Below, one piece after another: positions 35,035-42,935 of a DNA stretch of 64,000 nucleotides. Numbering within the stretch: position 1 is the stretch's first letter; each line of letters begins with the position of its first letter. The notes under the pieces are model-generated. The model did not search any database and was not told the DNA's origin. It saw only the letters and a program-made list of their open reading frames with translations. Origin of the DNA: an uncultured Clostridia bacterium (lineage in GTDB: Bacteria > Bacillota > Clostridia > Christensenellales > Borkfalkiaceae); contig CALVLN010000003.1 in NCBI GenBank assembly GCA_944338165.1, positions 62,001-126,000 of the forward strand. Direction: 5' to 3'. The position numbers and the translations under genes are program-made.

Positions 35035-35093
35035 CGATCGTATTGCGCCGTCGGCGCACGATCCCCGTAACCTATCTCCTTTTTTATTGCACT

Positions 35094-35127
35094 CCGCCCG
35101 CAGCCGATACGCTGCGGGCGGATTTTT
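35094..35127 (+). terminator. Terminator after the TSCPD gene
   Basis: Perfect 11-bp stem CCGCCCGCAGC/GCTGCGGGCGG followed by ATTTTT on the plus strand. Confidence 0.88.
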
Positions 35128-35158
35128 CGATCCATACCGGGAGGCGGGCGCGCGCCGT

Positions 35159-36358
35159 TCAGCAGCGCTTATACCCCGCCGCAAGCCCCCCTTCGCTCGT
35201 TTCGCGGTAGCGGGCGTTCAGATCGCGCCCTGTCTCGTACATCGTTCGCACGATGAGATCGAAGGAAATTTTACGCGTTCCCGAAAGCACGTGCGCGAGA
35301 TCGGCGCTGTCCAGGGCGCGCATGGCGGCAACGGCGTTGCGCTCGATGCAGGGGATCTGCACATAGCCGCCGATGGGATCGCAGGTGAGCCCGAGCTGGT
35401 GTTCGAGCGCGATCTCCGCCGCATATTCCGTCTCTTCCAGCGAATAACCGAGCAGCGTACAGGCTGCGGCGGCCGCCATTGCCGTCGCCGTGCCGATCTC
35501 CGCCTGGCAGCCCGCTTCCGCACCGCTCACCGAAGCGTTCGTCTTGACGACGTTGCCGATCATCCCCGCGGCCGCGAGCGCGGAGACGATCTTCTCCTCG
35601 GAAAGCCCTTCTTCGCGGCGGAGAAAATAGAGCAGCACGGCGGGCAGAACGCCGCTTGCGCCGCAGGTCGGCGCCGTGACGATGGTCCCGCCGCTTGCAT
35701 TTTCCTCCGCCGTCGCGTATGCGTACGCGCAGATCAGGCGCATGGCGTCAAAATCGTTTTCGCGCGCGGCGCGGTAAATGGTGGCGGCCTTGCGCTCGAC
35801 GCAGAGATCGCCCGGCAAAACGCCCGTCGTCGCCAATCCGCGCGCGATCGTCGCCTTCATCGTCTCCCACACCTCCCGCAGATAACCGGAAAGCGCGCTG
35901 CCCTCAAAGACAAACGGGACGTCGCAAAGGCGTTTCCTCGTCCGCTCGCAGAAGGCGCGGATCTCGGAAAAACTGCGGAACGGATAAACGTCCTCCGCCA
36001 CATCCCGCGCTTCCCCGGGGACGCGGATGCTCCCGCCTCCCACGGAAAGATAGGTGACGCTCAGCATCTCCCCGCCCGCGCCGTCAAAAGCGGTGAATTT
36101 CATCGTATTCGGATGCGGAAGCGGTACGTCGGACGTGTCGAATACGATCTTCGTGCGGCCTCCCGGCAGCACCGCGGCGATCGCACGGTCGGTCAGATGC
36201 CCCTTTCCCGTCCGAGCAAGCGACCCGTATAATACGACTTCGTAAGCGTGCGCGCCCTGCGTCCGCGCAAGAAAATCCTTCGCCGCACGCTCGGGCCCCA
36301 TCGTATGGGAACTCGAAGGCCCACGGCCGGTCCTGTAAAGTGTTCGCAACGATTGCAT
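35159..36358 (-). CDS. sdaA: L-serine dehydratase, single-chain form
   Basis: A 399-residue Fe-S enzyme converting L-serine to pyruvate and ammonia. The beta part comes first (GPSSSHTMGPERAAKDF), then a linker and the alpha part with APTCGASGVLPAVLLYF, SVSGAEAGCQAEIGTATA and CDPIGGYVQIPCIERN; these Cys residues are the usual 4Fe-4S ligands. In B. subtilis the two parts are separate genes, while here they are joined as in E. coli. It has a GGAG site five bases before the ATG and is a single-gene unit. Confidence 0.97.
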   Translation of the reverse strand: MQSLRTLYRTGRGPSSSHTMGPERAAKDFLARTQGAHAYEVVLYGSLARTGKGHLTDRAIAAVLPGGRTKIVFDTSDVPLPHPNTMKFTAFDGAGGEMLSVTYLSVGGGSIRVPGEARDVAEDVYPFRSFSEIRAFCERTRKRLCDVPFVFEGSALSGYLREVWETMKATIARGLATTGVLPGDLCVERKAATIYRAARENDFDAMRLICAYAYATAEENASGGTIVTAPTCGASGVLPAVLLYFLRREEGLSEEKIVSALAAAGMIGNVVKTNASVSGAEAGCQAEIGTATAMAAAAACTLLGYSLEETEYAAEIALEHQLGLTCDPIGGYVQIPCIERNAVAAMRALDSADLAHVLSGTRKISFDLIVRTMYETGRDLNARYRETSEGGLAAGYKRC

Positions 36359-36576
36359 GATGTCTCCGCTGCGGCGCCGTCCGCGCCGCTTCTTTTTTTA
36401 TTATATCACACATTCCGCCAAAATAAAATTGAAAAAATCACGTCCGGAAAAACGCTTTGATTCTGTGAAAAACTCACAAACCAAGGCCGCGGCAGCGGAG
36501 GAAAAAGGCGCAGGAACGCAGACAAAAGACGGCGCCAAAAAAAAGAAAAAAATTTACAAAACCGTCCCCAAAACGA

Positions 36577-36605
36577 TTGACAAGCAAGACAAACTTTGAT
36601 AGAAT
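36577..36605 (+). promoter_or_regulatory. Promoter of the six-tRNA operon
   Basis: TTGACA (36577-36582), a 17-bp spacer and TAGAAT (36600-36605), about 20 bp before the first tRNA. Confidence 0.88.
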
Positions 36606-36624
36606 ATACGAGCATCAAGCGAAT

Positions 36625-36698
<74 letters not shown>

Positions 36699-36751
36699 CT
36701 TTCATAAGCAGAAGCAAGGAGTTCGGGACTTCGCTTTGGCTGTCAAGGTAT

Positions 36752-36828
36752 GCGCCTGTAGCTCAGTCGGATAGAGCAACGGCCTTCTAAGCCGTGTGTC
36801 AGGAGTTCGAATCTCTTCAGGCGCACCA
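36752..36828 (+). tRNA. tRNA-Arg (TCT)
   Basis: Acceptor GCGCCTG pairs with CAGGCGC, the anticodon loop CTTCTAA reads TCT, the T-arm has GTTCGAATC, and CCA is encoded. Confidence 0.95.
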
Positions 36829-36835
36829 AAAATAT

Positions 36836-36913
36836 GGCGGGTGTAGCTCAGTTGGTTAGAGCGCCAGATTGTGGCCCTGGAGGTCGTGAGTTCGATTCTC
36901 GTCGCCCGCCCCA
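36836..36913 (+). tRNA. tRNA-His (GTG)
   Basis: Acceptor GCGGGTG pairs with CGCCCGC through one G-U pair, with the extra G-1 (36836) opposite C73 that marks histidine tRNAs; the anticodon loop reads GTG and CCA is encoded. Confidence 0.95.
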
Positions 36914-36921
36914 CTTTTTTT

Positions 36922-36997
36922 TGGGGTGTCGCCAAGAGGTTAAGGCACCGGATTTTGATTCCGGCATTCGTTGGTTCAAATCCAGCCACCCCAGCCA
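36922..36997 (+). tRNA. tRNA-Gln (TTG)
   Basis: Acceptor TGGGGTG pairs with CACCCCA, the anticodon loop ATTTTGATT reads TTG, discriminator G, CCA encoded. Confidence 0.94.
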
Positions 36998-37001
36998 TTG
37001 C

Positions 37002-37077
37002 GGCCCATTAGCTCAGTTGGCAGAGCACTTGACTTTTAATCAAGGTGTCCCGAGTTCGAACCTCGGATGGACCACCA
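37002..37077 (+). tRNA. tRNA-Lys (TTT) with an acceptor-stem mismatch
   Basis: The anticodon loop ACTTTTAAT reads TTT, with a normal D-arm and T-arm (GAGTTCGAACCTC) and CCA. The acceptor arms GGCCCAT and ATGGACC pair except for a C-A mismatch at position 3-70 (37004 with 37071). Confidence 0.92.
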
Positions 37078-37085
37078 CCTTACAT

Positions 37086-37161
37086 GCACTTTTAGCTCAG
37101 TTGGTAGAGCAATTGACTCTTAATCAATGGGCCCAGGGTTCGAGTCCCTGAAAGTGCACCA
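37086..37161 (+). tRNA. tRNA-Lys (CTT)
   Basis: Acceptor GCACTTT pairs perfectly with AAAGTGC, the anticodon loop ACTCTTAAT reads CTT, CCA encoded. Last of the six-tRNA set. Confidence 0.95.
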
Positions 37162-37165
37162 GAAA

Positions 37166-37201
37166 AACAGACAAAATCGTAAGATTTTGTCTGTTTTTTT
37201 T
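37166..37201 (+). terminator. Terminator of the tRNA operon
   Basis: Perfect 13-bp stem AACAGACAAAATC/GATTTTGTCTGTT with a GTAA loop and eight T. It also lies past the DUF6506 gene on the other strand, where a shorter T run exists. Confidence 0.92.
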
Positions 37202-37276
37202 GCATATGCCGCTTCGCCCCCTCCCCGCTTTTTTCAGGAAACAGCAATCGCGCGATAGAAACACAGCAAATCACTA

Positions 37277-37295
37277 TATTATGTCATACATAATA
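37277..37295 (-). repeat. Dispersed 19-bp palindrome, copy C
   Basis: TATTATGTCATACATAATA with one arm mismatch, followed on the plus strand by CTATG; 28 nt past the stop of the DUF6506 gene. Confidence 0.7.
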
Positions 37296-37323
37296 CTATG
37301 CATTCCGTCGATTTTACGGTTTA

Positions 37324-37599
37324 TCAGCCAAAAATACGGCGATAAAGCGCATCTTGTTCGGGAAGATGCGTGACAAATCCGACGGGAATACGCCCTTCCG
37401 TGGCGCGGATGATCTCGCGCGCGCCCTTCTCGCCGAACGCGCCGCACAATTCGATGCAGCCGACGCCTTCTTCGGCAAGCCGCTTTGCGGCGTCGCACGC
37501 TTCGGCGAGGGAGGATACGCCGCACAGGCGCGCCGCGCCCCCGCAGATCTGCGCGCATTCCCCAGCAGATTCTCCCATGATCAGAAATGCAAATTTCAT
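37324..37599 (-). CDS. DUF6506-like small protein
   Basis: A 91-residue protein. MKFAFLIMGE, then GVGCIELCGAFGEKGAREII and IPVGFVTHLPEQDALYRRIFG, match my recollection of the DUF6506 family. It is predicted to be cytoplasmic with an alternating alpha/beta pattern like a small TIM-barrel fragment. Role unknown. It has its own promoter with a consensus -10 and a GGAGGA site. Confidence 0.72.
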   Translation of the reverse strand: MKFAFLIMGESAGECAQICGGAARLCGVSSLAEACDAAKRLAEEGVGCIELCGAFGEKGAREIIRATEGRIPVGFVTHLPEQDALYRRIFG

Positions 37600-37643
37600 A
37601 TGCTCCTCCCCTTCGTCCGCAGACGGACCTCGCTCTTTACGCC

Positions 37644-37672
37644 ATTATATCCGGCGCAGCTTTCGATTGCAA
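37644..37672 (-). promoter_or_regulatory. Promoter of the DUF6506 gene
   Basis: Minus-strand TTGCAA (37667-37672), a 17-bp spacer and TATAAT (37644-37649). Confidence 0.78.
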
Positions 37673-37712
37673 GCGTATTGCAGATTTTCTTAAAAAAATA
37701 TTTCCCACCCTC

Positions 37713-37741
37713 TTGACAGCGCTTCCGATGTGTGTTACACT
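37713..37741 (+). promoter_or_regulatory. Promoter of the GntR-ABC operon
   Basis: TTGACA (37713-37718), a 17-bp spacer and TACACT (37736-37741), directly followed by a triple 9-bp repeat. Confidence 0.85.
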
Positions 37742-37768
37742 TAATACAGATAATACAGTTAATACAGA
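37742..37768 (+). repeat. Three tandem 9-bp repeats at the transcription start
   Basis: TAATACAGA, TAATACAGT and TAATACAGA follow one another directly after the -10 element, over the expected start site. This is a likely operator for the GntR regulator encoded just downstream. Confidence 0.7.
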
Positions 37769-37781
37769 TTGGGACGTCGCT

Positions 37782-38132
37782 ATGGAGATTCGCCTGCGCG
37801 GACAAAAGAATATCAGCGAAGAGGTCGCGGAAGAGTATGAAAAACTCATCCGCTACGGCGCGCTGCGTGAGGGAGATAAGCTCCCCTCCTGCCGCGCGCT
37901 CGCCTTGCAGCTCGGCATCAATCCCAATACGGCGGAACGCGGGTTTGCCCTGCTCGAGCAGCGCGGGCTTGTAAAGACGATCCCCAAAAAGGGCGTATTC
38001 GTCTGCGCGGCGGACGGGTCGCTCCTGCATGAGGAGGCAAAGCGTCAGATCCTTGCACTCAAACAGGCGGGTCTGCCCCTAAGCGAACTCCTCGACCTTG
38101 CCAAACAACTGTATGAGGAGGATCCGACATGA
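37782..38132 (+). CDS. GntR-family regulator (YtrA subgroup)
   Basis: A 116-residue repressor-type protein. The winged helix-turn-helix spans residues about 10-75 (EKLIRYGALREGDKLPSCRALALQLG then INPNTAERGFALLEQRGLV), and only a short C-terminal helix follows, as in the YtrA subgroup that controls ABC transporters. It is the first gene of a three-gene unit and overlaps the ATPase gene by four bases. The ATG at 37782 is chosen because it follows the promoter and repeats; upstream frame is not coding. Confidence 0.92.
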   Translation: MEIRLRGQKNISEEVAEEYEKLIRYGALREGDKLPSCRALALQLGINPNTAERGFALLEQRGLVKTIPKKGVFVCAADGSLLHEEAKRQILALKQAGLPLSELLDLAKQLYEEDPT

Positions 38133-39034
38133 TCGAATTGACGGACGTATGCAAATCGTACGGAAAGACGGCTGCACTCACGGGCGCCACGGCGACCGTG
38201 CCGACGGGATGCGTATTCGGCGTCGTCGGCATCAACGGCGCGGGAAAATCGACGCTCCTTAGACTGATGGCGGGCGTTTTGCAGGCCGATTCCGGCAGGA
38301 TCGCCTACGACGGCGAGGACGTCTTTGAGAACGAACGCGTCAAGCGCGGCATCTTTTTCCTGCCTGACGAACCCTATTACGGCGGAAACACCACGGGAAA
38401 GCAGCTCGCATCGCTGTATTCAGCCTATTATCCGTTTTCCCACGAAACTTACAAGAGATGGCGCGATTTCTTTTCTCTCGACGACAAGACGCCTCTGCGC
38501 AACTTTTCCAAAGGCATGAAGCGGCAGATGTTTCTCTCGCTCGCACTCGCGTCGCAGCCCAAATATCTGCTGTTGGACGAGGCATTCGACGGGCTCGATC
38601 CGGGCGCGCGGCTCGCGTTCAAGCGCGCGCTCATCGAGATGAGCGACGGCACGGGCTGCACGGCGATCATCGCCTCGCACTCGCTGCGCGAACTTTCCGA
38701 CATCTGCACGCACTTTGCCCTGATCTCCGAAGGGAAAACGGTATGCGGCGGCGACCTCAACGAAAATTTGCAGAGCGTGCATAAACTGCAAGCCGCATTC
38801 CCCCGTGCGATCACCTGCAAAGACATCCCCTTTGACGTGCTCAACTGCGACGTCTCGGGGCGGGTCGCGACCATCATCGTACAGGGCGACGTCGCGGAGG
38901 CACGCGCGAAGCTTCAGGCGCTTTCTCCGCTGTTCGTCGAAGAGATCCCCGTCGACTTTGAGGAATTTTTCCTCATCAAGACGCAGTACAACGCGGGACG
39001 CGAACAAATTTCCGGAGGGAGGGACGCATCATGA
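38129..39034 (+). CDS. ABC transporter ATP-binding protein
   Basis: A 301-residue ATPase. Walker A is GINGAGKSTLLRLMAG (about residue 35), the ABC signature is degenerate (RNFSKGMKRQMFL) and Walker B is KYLLLDEAFDGLDPG, with a switch His in ASHSLRE. The C-terminal 70 residues are a regulatory or dimer part (VDFEEFFLI). It pairs with the permease downstream through a four-base overlap. The YtrA-type context suggests export of a peptide, antibiotic or lipid; the substrate is unknown. Confidence 0.95.
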   Translation: MIELTDVCKSYGKTAALTGATATVPTGCVFGVVGINGAGKSTLLRLMAGVLQADSGRIAYDGEDVFENERVKRGIFFLPDEPYYGGNTTGKQLASLYSAYYPFSHETYKRWRDFFSLDDKTPLRNFSKGMKRQMFLSLALASQPKYLLLDEAFDGLDPGARLAFKRALIEMSDGTGCTAIIASHSLRELSDICTHFALISEGKTVCGGDLNENLQSVHKLQAAFPRAITCKDIPFDVLNCDVSGRVATIIVQGDVAEARAKLQALSPLFVEEIPVDFEEFFLIKTQYNAGREQISGGRDAS

Positions 39035-40086
39035 AAACGGCGTTTTTGCACGAACTCAAGCGCATTCTCCTCCCGCTCTGCGTGTTCACCGTCATCGCAA
39101 CGGCGCTGTTCCTCGCATTCGTACTCGCCACGCCGCGCGTCGTGTTCCGTTCCTATATGGATGAAACGGGGCAGATCCTGACGGGAGAACTTCCGGGCGA
39201 CACGCTCGTCTACGTCCCCTCCTGCATCCTCGGCATCCTCTGCTATCTCGTGCCCGCCATGCAGTATTCCTACCGCATGAACAGGCGCAGCGTCGATCTG
39301 TGGTATTCCCTGCCCATACACAGGGAAAAGCTCCTGCTCGTGCGCACGTTGGGCGGATTCCTGCTCGTCTTCGTGCCGTACATCGTCTCGTATGCGCTCG
39401 GCGTCAGCATCATCGGCAGCAGCTATAACCTGTTTGAAATGTCCTATTATGCAGGGCTGTTCTTCGCCTCGCTCCTTGCAGGGCTCCTGCTCTACGGGCT
39501 AAACGCGTTTCTCTTTACGCGGGCAAACAAGCTGGGAGACGGCATCGCCTTCATGCTTTTGGGAACGTTCCTGCTGACGGCGCCGCAAAGCCTGATCATG
39601 CGGATCATCAACGCCACGTCCGAATGGCGTGTGACCGTGAACGCAGTGCTTGCCCCGCTGAATTTTATGGGATTCGGCGCGCTTGCACAGCTTTCCCTGT
39701 CCTTCCACAGCATGATCATCGGCGGAGTTGGCAATCAGCACGCATGGATCGCCTATACGCTGTCGGCGTTTCTGGGGTGCGCCTCGTGGTTCGGGCTCTT
39801 CTACACGGCAAGATCGCATCGCGCGGAATCCGCCGAACAGATCTCCGACTCCTGGTTCGGCTACCGCGTGCAGATCCCCGTCTATCTCTTCTTCTTTACG
39901 GCGAGCATCGACGCGTCGTCGGTTTGGGATCCCGGATCCCTGTTTCTCGTCGCGCTCGGCGCCGCGGCTTATTTCGTCTACCGACGCTCCTTCCGCCTGC
40001 GCTTAAGAGAGATCGTCCCGCTGCTCGCGTCGTTCCTGGCGGGAACGGGCGTTGTCTTCCTCTTTTACTTCTTCATAAGCAGCTGA
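39031..40086 (+). CDS. ABC-2-type transporter permease
   Basis: A 351-residue membrane protein with about eight hydrophobic helices, e.g. ICVFTVIATALFLAFVLATP-like near the N-terminus, TLGGFLLVFVPYIVSYALGV and EIVPLLASFLAGTGVVFLFY at the end. MNRRSVDLWYSLPIHREKLL is a motif common in ABC-2 permeases of the YtrC/D sort. It starts four bases before the ATPase stop and closes the GntR-ABC operon, ahead of a strong terminator. Confidence 0.87.
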   Translation: MKTAFLHELKRILLPLCVFTVIATALFLAFVLATPRVVFRSYMDETGQILTGELPGDTLVYVPSCILGILCYLVPAMQYSYRMNRRSVDLWYSLPIHREKLLLVRTLGGFLLVFVPYIVSYALGVSIIGSSYNLFEMSYYAGLFFASLLAGLLLYGLNAFLFTRANKLGDGIAFMLLGTFLLTAPQSLIMRIINATSEWRVTVNAVLAPLNFMGFGALAQLSLSFHSMIIGGVGNQHAWIAYTLSAFLGCASWFGLFYTARSHRAESAEQISDSWFGYRVQIPVYLFFFTASIDASSVWDPGSLFLVALGAAAYFVYRRSFRLRLREIVPLLASFLAGTGVVFLFYFFISS

Positions 40087-40097
40087 TCCTCCTCCTG

Positions 40098-40137
40098 AAA
40101 ACAGCCCTGCGCGCATATGTGCGCAGGGCTGTTTTTT
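40098..40137 (+). terminator. Terminator of the GntR-ABC operon
   Basis: AACAGCCCTGCGC/GCGCAGGGCTGTT stem followed by six T. Confidence 0.9.
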
Positions 40138-40150
40138 CGGTTGATCCTGC

Positions 40151-40265
40151 CGCAAACCGCTCGCTCCCGCTCGCGCCTCCACCATCATATCCTGTCAATG
40201 TTCGGAATGCAAAAAGAGCTGCGCCCAAAATGCGCAGCTCTTTTTGGTACGGATGACAGGATTTG
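40151..40265 (-). repeat. Upstream copy of a duplicated tRNA-Leu tail and terminator
   Basis: This 115-bp segment matches 40348-40462 at all but two positions by eye (40187-40188 region and the G/A at about 40206). On the minus strand it contains the last ~20 nt of tRNA-Leu with CCA, then the terminator hairpin, then a GC-rich tail. It has no D-arm or anticodon, so it is a tRNA fragment. A second inverted repeat, GAACAGCCC/GGGCTGTTC (40289-40309), lies between the two copies. No protein is encoded in 40087-40441. Confidence 0.9.
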
Positions 40266-40347
40266 CGCCTTTGGCGGCGCGCCCCGGTGAACAGCCCGCC
40301 GGGCTGTTCAGTTTGCGCCCTTCTTTTCCGTTCCCCTGCCTTTCTGA

Positions 40348-40462
40348 CGCAAACCGCTCGCTCCCGCTCGCGCCTCCACCATCAAATCCTGTCAATGTTC
40401 GGGATGCAAAAAGAGCTGCGCCCAAAATGCGCAGCTCTTTTTGGTACGGATGACAGGATTTG
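40348..40462 (-). repeat. Downstream copy, joined to the intact tRNA-Leu
   Basis: Same 115-bp segment 197 bp away; its last bases are the T-arm and 3' end of the intact tRNA-Leu. An 11-bp inverted repeat (AAATCCTGTCA/TGACAGGATTT) flanks the terminator hairpin, so part of the tRNA T-arm also occurs in reverse beyond the hairpin. Confidence 0.9.
40408..40442 (-). terminator. Terminator of tRNA-Leu
   Basis: AAAAAGAGCTGCGC/GCGCAGCTCTTTTT stem with a seven-base loop, directly after the encoded CCA. The duplicate hairpin is at 40211-40245. Confidence 0.9.
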
Positions 40463-40524
40463 AACCTGCACGGTTGCCCATCGGATCCTAAATCCGACGC
40501 GTCTGCCAATTTCGCCACATCCGC
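40442..40524 (-). tRNA. tRNA-Leu (TAG)
   Basis: Minus-strand acceptor GCGGATG pairs with CATCCGT (one G-U), the anticodon loop ATTTAGGA reads TAG, a long class II variable arm is present, the T-arm is GGTTCAAATCC, and CCA is encoded. Confidence 0.95.
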
Positions 40525-40680
40525 ATGACAGGCAAATTATAGCATAGTTTTCCCGCGCTTTCAACCGTTTGCGCATGATTTTTGAAAAGAGCCCGCGCAA
40601 CGACATGCGCGGACTTTTTCGGGCAAAAATAAATGCCCCGTATACCATATGCCATGACGGCACACAATATACAGAGCCTA

Positions 40681-40757
<77 letters not shown>

Positions 40758-40920
40758 GTGTGAAAGCTTATTTATCATACAAAATATCGCGGAGAATGTC
40801 AAGCGAAAAATGCAGAATTCTCAAAATTTTCTTGCCGTAATTTGTGATTTTTCCGTGAAGTTTACGCAAACGAAAGACGCCCCGCAAAAATGCAGGGCGT
40901 TTTTACGGCAAAAATCATTT

Positions 40921-41895
40921 TTATTCGTACATTTCAAACTTGGTACTGCGCGAAAACAGCGCGGCGATCTCCTCGCGGCAGCGGCGCGCGTCATCTCCTT
41001 CCCCGTAACAAACGTCGCATACAGCCCGCGTGATGGGAAGATCGACACCGTATTTTTCGCCGAGAAGCACCATCGCTTTCGACGTCGCGACGCCCTCGGC
41101 AAGCTTTTCGAACCGCTTGCCGCGCGCAAGCTGTTCTCCGTACATGCGGTTGTGCGAATAGGGCGAAAAGAGCGTCGTCTCGTAGTCGCCGAGATGCGCA
41201 AGCCCGTACGCGGAGAGCGCATTGCCCCCCATCGCCTTGATGAGGCGGGAGACCTCCCGCGCGCCGCGCGACATGAGCGGACCTTTCAGCGGCACGCAGA
41301 TGACGTCGAGCACGCCCGCGGCGATACCCATGACGTTTTTGGCCGCCGCGCCGATCTCCGTGCCGATCAGGTCCTCACCGTAATAAAAACGGATCAGATC
41401 GCTGCGGAATGCTTCCACAAGCCGATACTTAAGGTCCTCGTTGACGCAATCGATGACCATGCAGTTGGGGACCCCCTGCACGAAACTCTGAATGTGCCCC
41501 GGACCGACCCAAACGGCGACACGCTGCGGGGAAATCCCGCTCTCCGTCACGATCTCGGAAAGCCGTTTTCCCGTCTCCGCCTCGATCCCCTTCATGCAGA
41601 GCACGAAGGTCTTATCGGATACGGGAAAGCGAACGATTTTCTCCATAAACCCGCGCAGCCCCTGCGCCGAGATGGAAATGACGACGATCTCCGCATGAGA
41701 GAGCGCTTCGGAAAGGTCGCAGGTAAGGCGGATATCGTCGCGCAGCGTCACATATTCGTTGCGGCCCGTTTTTTTCAGGATCTGATAGGATTCGCCGTCC
41801 TCCGGCCCCCAGGAAACGACGCTGTGGCCGAGCCCCGCGAGATACCAGGCAATGAACGAACCCCATCTTCCGCAGCCGAGCACGGAAATCTTCAT
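40921..41895 (-). CDS. gpsA: NAD(P)-dependent glycerol-3-phosphate dehydrogenase
   Basis: A 324-residue enzyme that makes sn-glycerol-3-phosphate for membrane lipids. MKISVLGCGRWGSFIAWYLA is the Rossmann N-terminus; the catalytic Lys is in IGAAAKNVMGIAAGVLD, followed by SRLIKAMGG and LGDYETTLFSPYSHNR. The usual GPSFA loop is replaced by GPGHIQSF, a variant I associate with clostridial homologues. The ATG at 41895 has an AGGAGG site and is preferred over an upstream start lying in the palindrome. It ends the recombination/replication gene set and pairs functionally with glpK. Confidence 0.95.
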   Translation of the reverse strand: MKISVLGCGRWGSFIAWYLAGLGHSVVSWGPEDGESYQILKKTGRNEYVTLRDDIRLTCDLSEALSHAEIVVISISAQGLRGFMEKIVRFPVSDKTFVLCMKGIEAETGKRLSEIVTESGISPQRVAVWVGPGHIQSFVQGVPNCMVIDCVNEDLKYRLVEAFRSDLIRFYYGEDLIGTEIGAAAKNVMGIAAGVLDVICVPLKGPLMSRGAREVSRLIKAMGGNALSAYGLAHLGDYETTLFSPYSHNRMYGEQLARGKRFEKLAEGVATSKAMVLLGEKYGVDLPITRAVCDVCYGEGDDARRCREEIAALFSRSTKFEMYE

Positions 41896-41916
41896 TTGTT
41901 TCCTCCTTTTGCTTTG

Positions 41917-41935
41917 TATTATGTCTGACATAATA
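41917..41935 (-). repeat. Dispersed 19-bp palindrome, copy D (perfect)
   Basis: TATTATGTCTGACATAATA, a perfect 9-1-9 palindrome followed on the plus strand by CTATG, in the gap between recR (49 nt away) and gpsA (21 nt away). Confidence 0.85.
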
Positions 41936-41984
41936 CTATGAAAAAGTCAAATATAATGCGATATATAGGAAAAATCGCCTTCTT

Positions 41985-42578
41985 TTACATCTGTTTGCGT
42001 TCCAGGAGCGCGCGCGAAAGCGTGACTTCATCGGTATACTCAAGCTCAGAACCGACGGGAATGCCGTGCGCAAGCCGCGTGACGGTGACGCCGAGCGGCT
42101 TGATGAGGCGGGCGATGTACAGCGCCGTTGCGTCCCCCTCCACGTCGGGATTGGTCGCCATGATGACTTCTTTGACGCCGCCCTCCGCGATGCGGGCGAG
42201 CAGCTCCTTGATGCGGATGTCGTTGGGCGACACGCCGTTCATCGGGTCGATGACGCCGTGCAATACGTGATAGACGCCCTTGAATTCGTGCAGTTTCTCA
42301 AATGCGACGACGTCTTTGGGTTCTTTGACCACACAGATGACGCTTTTATCGCGCGTCGAACAGATCGCGCACACCTCGTCCTCCGTGTAATTGCCGCAGA
42401 TCTTGCAGAAGCGCACCTTTTCCTTGACGCCGACGATCGCTGCGGCGAAGGCGCGCGCCTCCTCTTCCGGCATGTTGATGATGCGGTAGGCATAGCGCTG
42501 CGCCGTCTTTTTTCCCACGCCCGGCAGCTTGGAAAATTCGTTCATCAGCCTGCCGATGGGTTCGATAAAGACTTCCAC
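41985..42578 (-). CDS. recR: Recombination protein RecR
   Basis: A 197-residue protein of RecFOR-mediated gap repair. The HhH part [19 protein letters not shown] is followed by the Cys4 zinc site [16 protein letters not shown] and the Toprim domain ([46 protein letters not shown]). Its start abuts the ebfC stop, completing the usual dnaX-ebfC-recR cluster. Confidence 0.98.
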   Translation of the reverse strand: MEVFIEPIGRLMNEFSKLPGVGKKTAQRYAYRIINMPEEEARAFAAAIVGVKEKVRFCKICGNYTEDEVCAICSTRDKSVICVVKEPKDVVAFEKLHEFKGVYHVLHGVIDPMNGVSPNDIRIKELLARIAEGGVKEVIMATNPDVEGDATALYIARLIKPLGVTVTRLAHGIPVGSELEYTDEVTLSRALLERKQM

Positions 42579-42917
42579 TTAAAGCATCCCTCCCATGCCG
42601 CCGAGCGCGCCGAATTTTGCCATTTTTTCCTGATAAACGGCGTCCGCCTTCTTATAGCCGTCGAGGATCGCCGCCATGACGAGGTCTTCCAGCATCTCCT
42701 CATCTTCCGGGTCGATGACGCTCTTGTCGATCTCGATGCCGTCGATGATCTTTTTTGCGTTCATGTATACGACGACGGCCTCGCCGCCGGCCGTGCCGAC
42801 GATCTCCCATTCATCGAGGAGCTTTTCCGTCTCCTTCATCTCTTCCTGCATCTTCTGCGCCTGCTTCATGAGGTTCTGCATGCCTGCGCCGCCCATACCG
42901 CCTTTTCCGAATGCCAT
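42579..42917 (-). CDS. ebfC: YbaB/EbfC nucleoid-associated protein
   Basis: A 112-residue DNA-binding dimer. MAFGKGGMGGAGMQNLMKQAQK and VVVYMNAKKIIDGIEIDKSV then LEDLVMAAILDGYKKA are diagnostic. It lies between dnaX and recR with almost no gap. Confidence 0.97.
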   Translation of the reverse strand: MAFGKGGMGGAGMQNLMKQAQKMQEEMKETEKLLDEWEIVGTAGGEAVVVYMNAKKIIDGIEIDKSVIDPEDEEMLEDLVMAAILDGYKKADAVYQEKMAKFGALGGMGGML

Positions 42918-42935
42918 AACGTTTCTATCCTTCCT

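Noticed and set aside
36397..36599. A short Lys-rich open frame before the tRNA operon
   Set aside because: It ends inside the tRNA promoter, has no ribosome site, and its Lys content comes from A runs.
40195..40518. A minus-strand open frame across the tRNA-Leu repeat
   Set aside because: It translates a tRNA, a terminator and a duplicated tail; the apparent protein repeats only because the DNA does.
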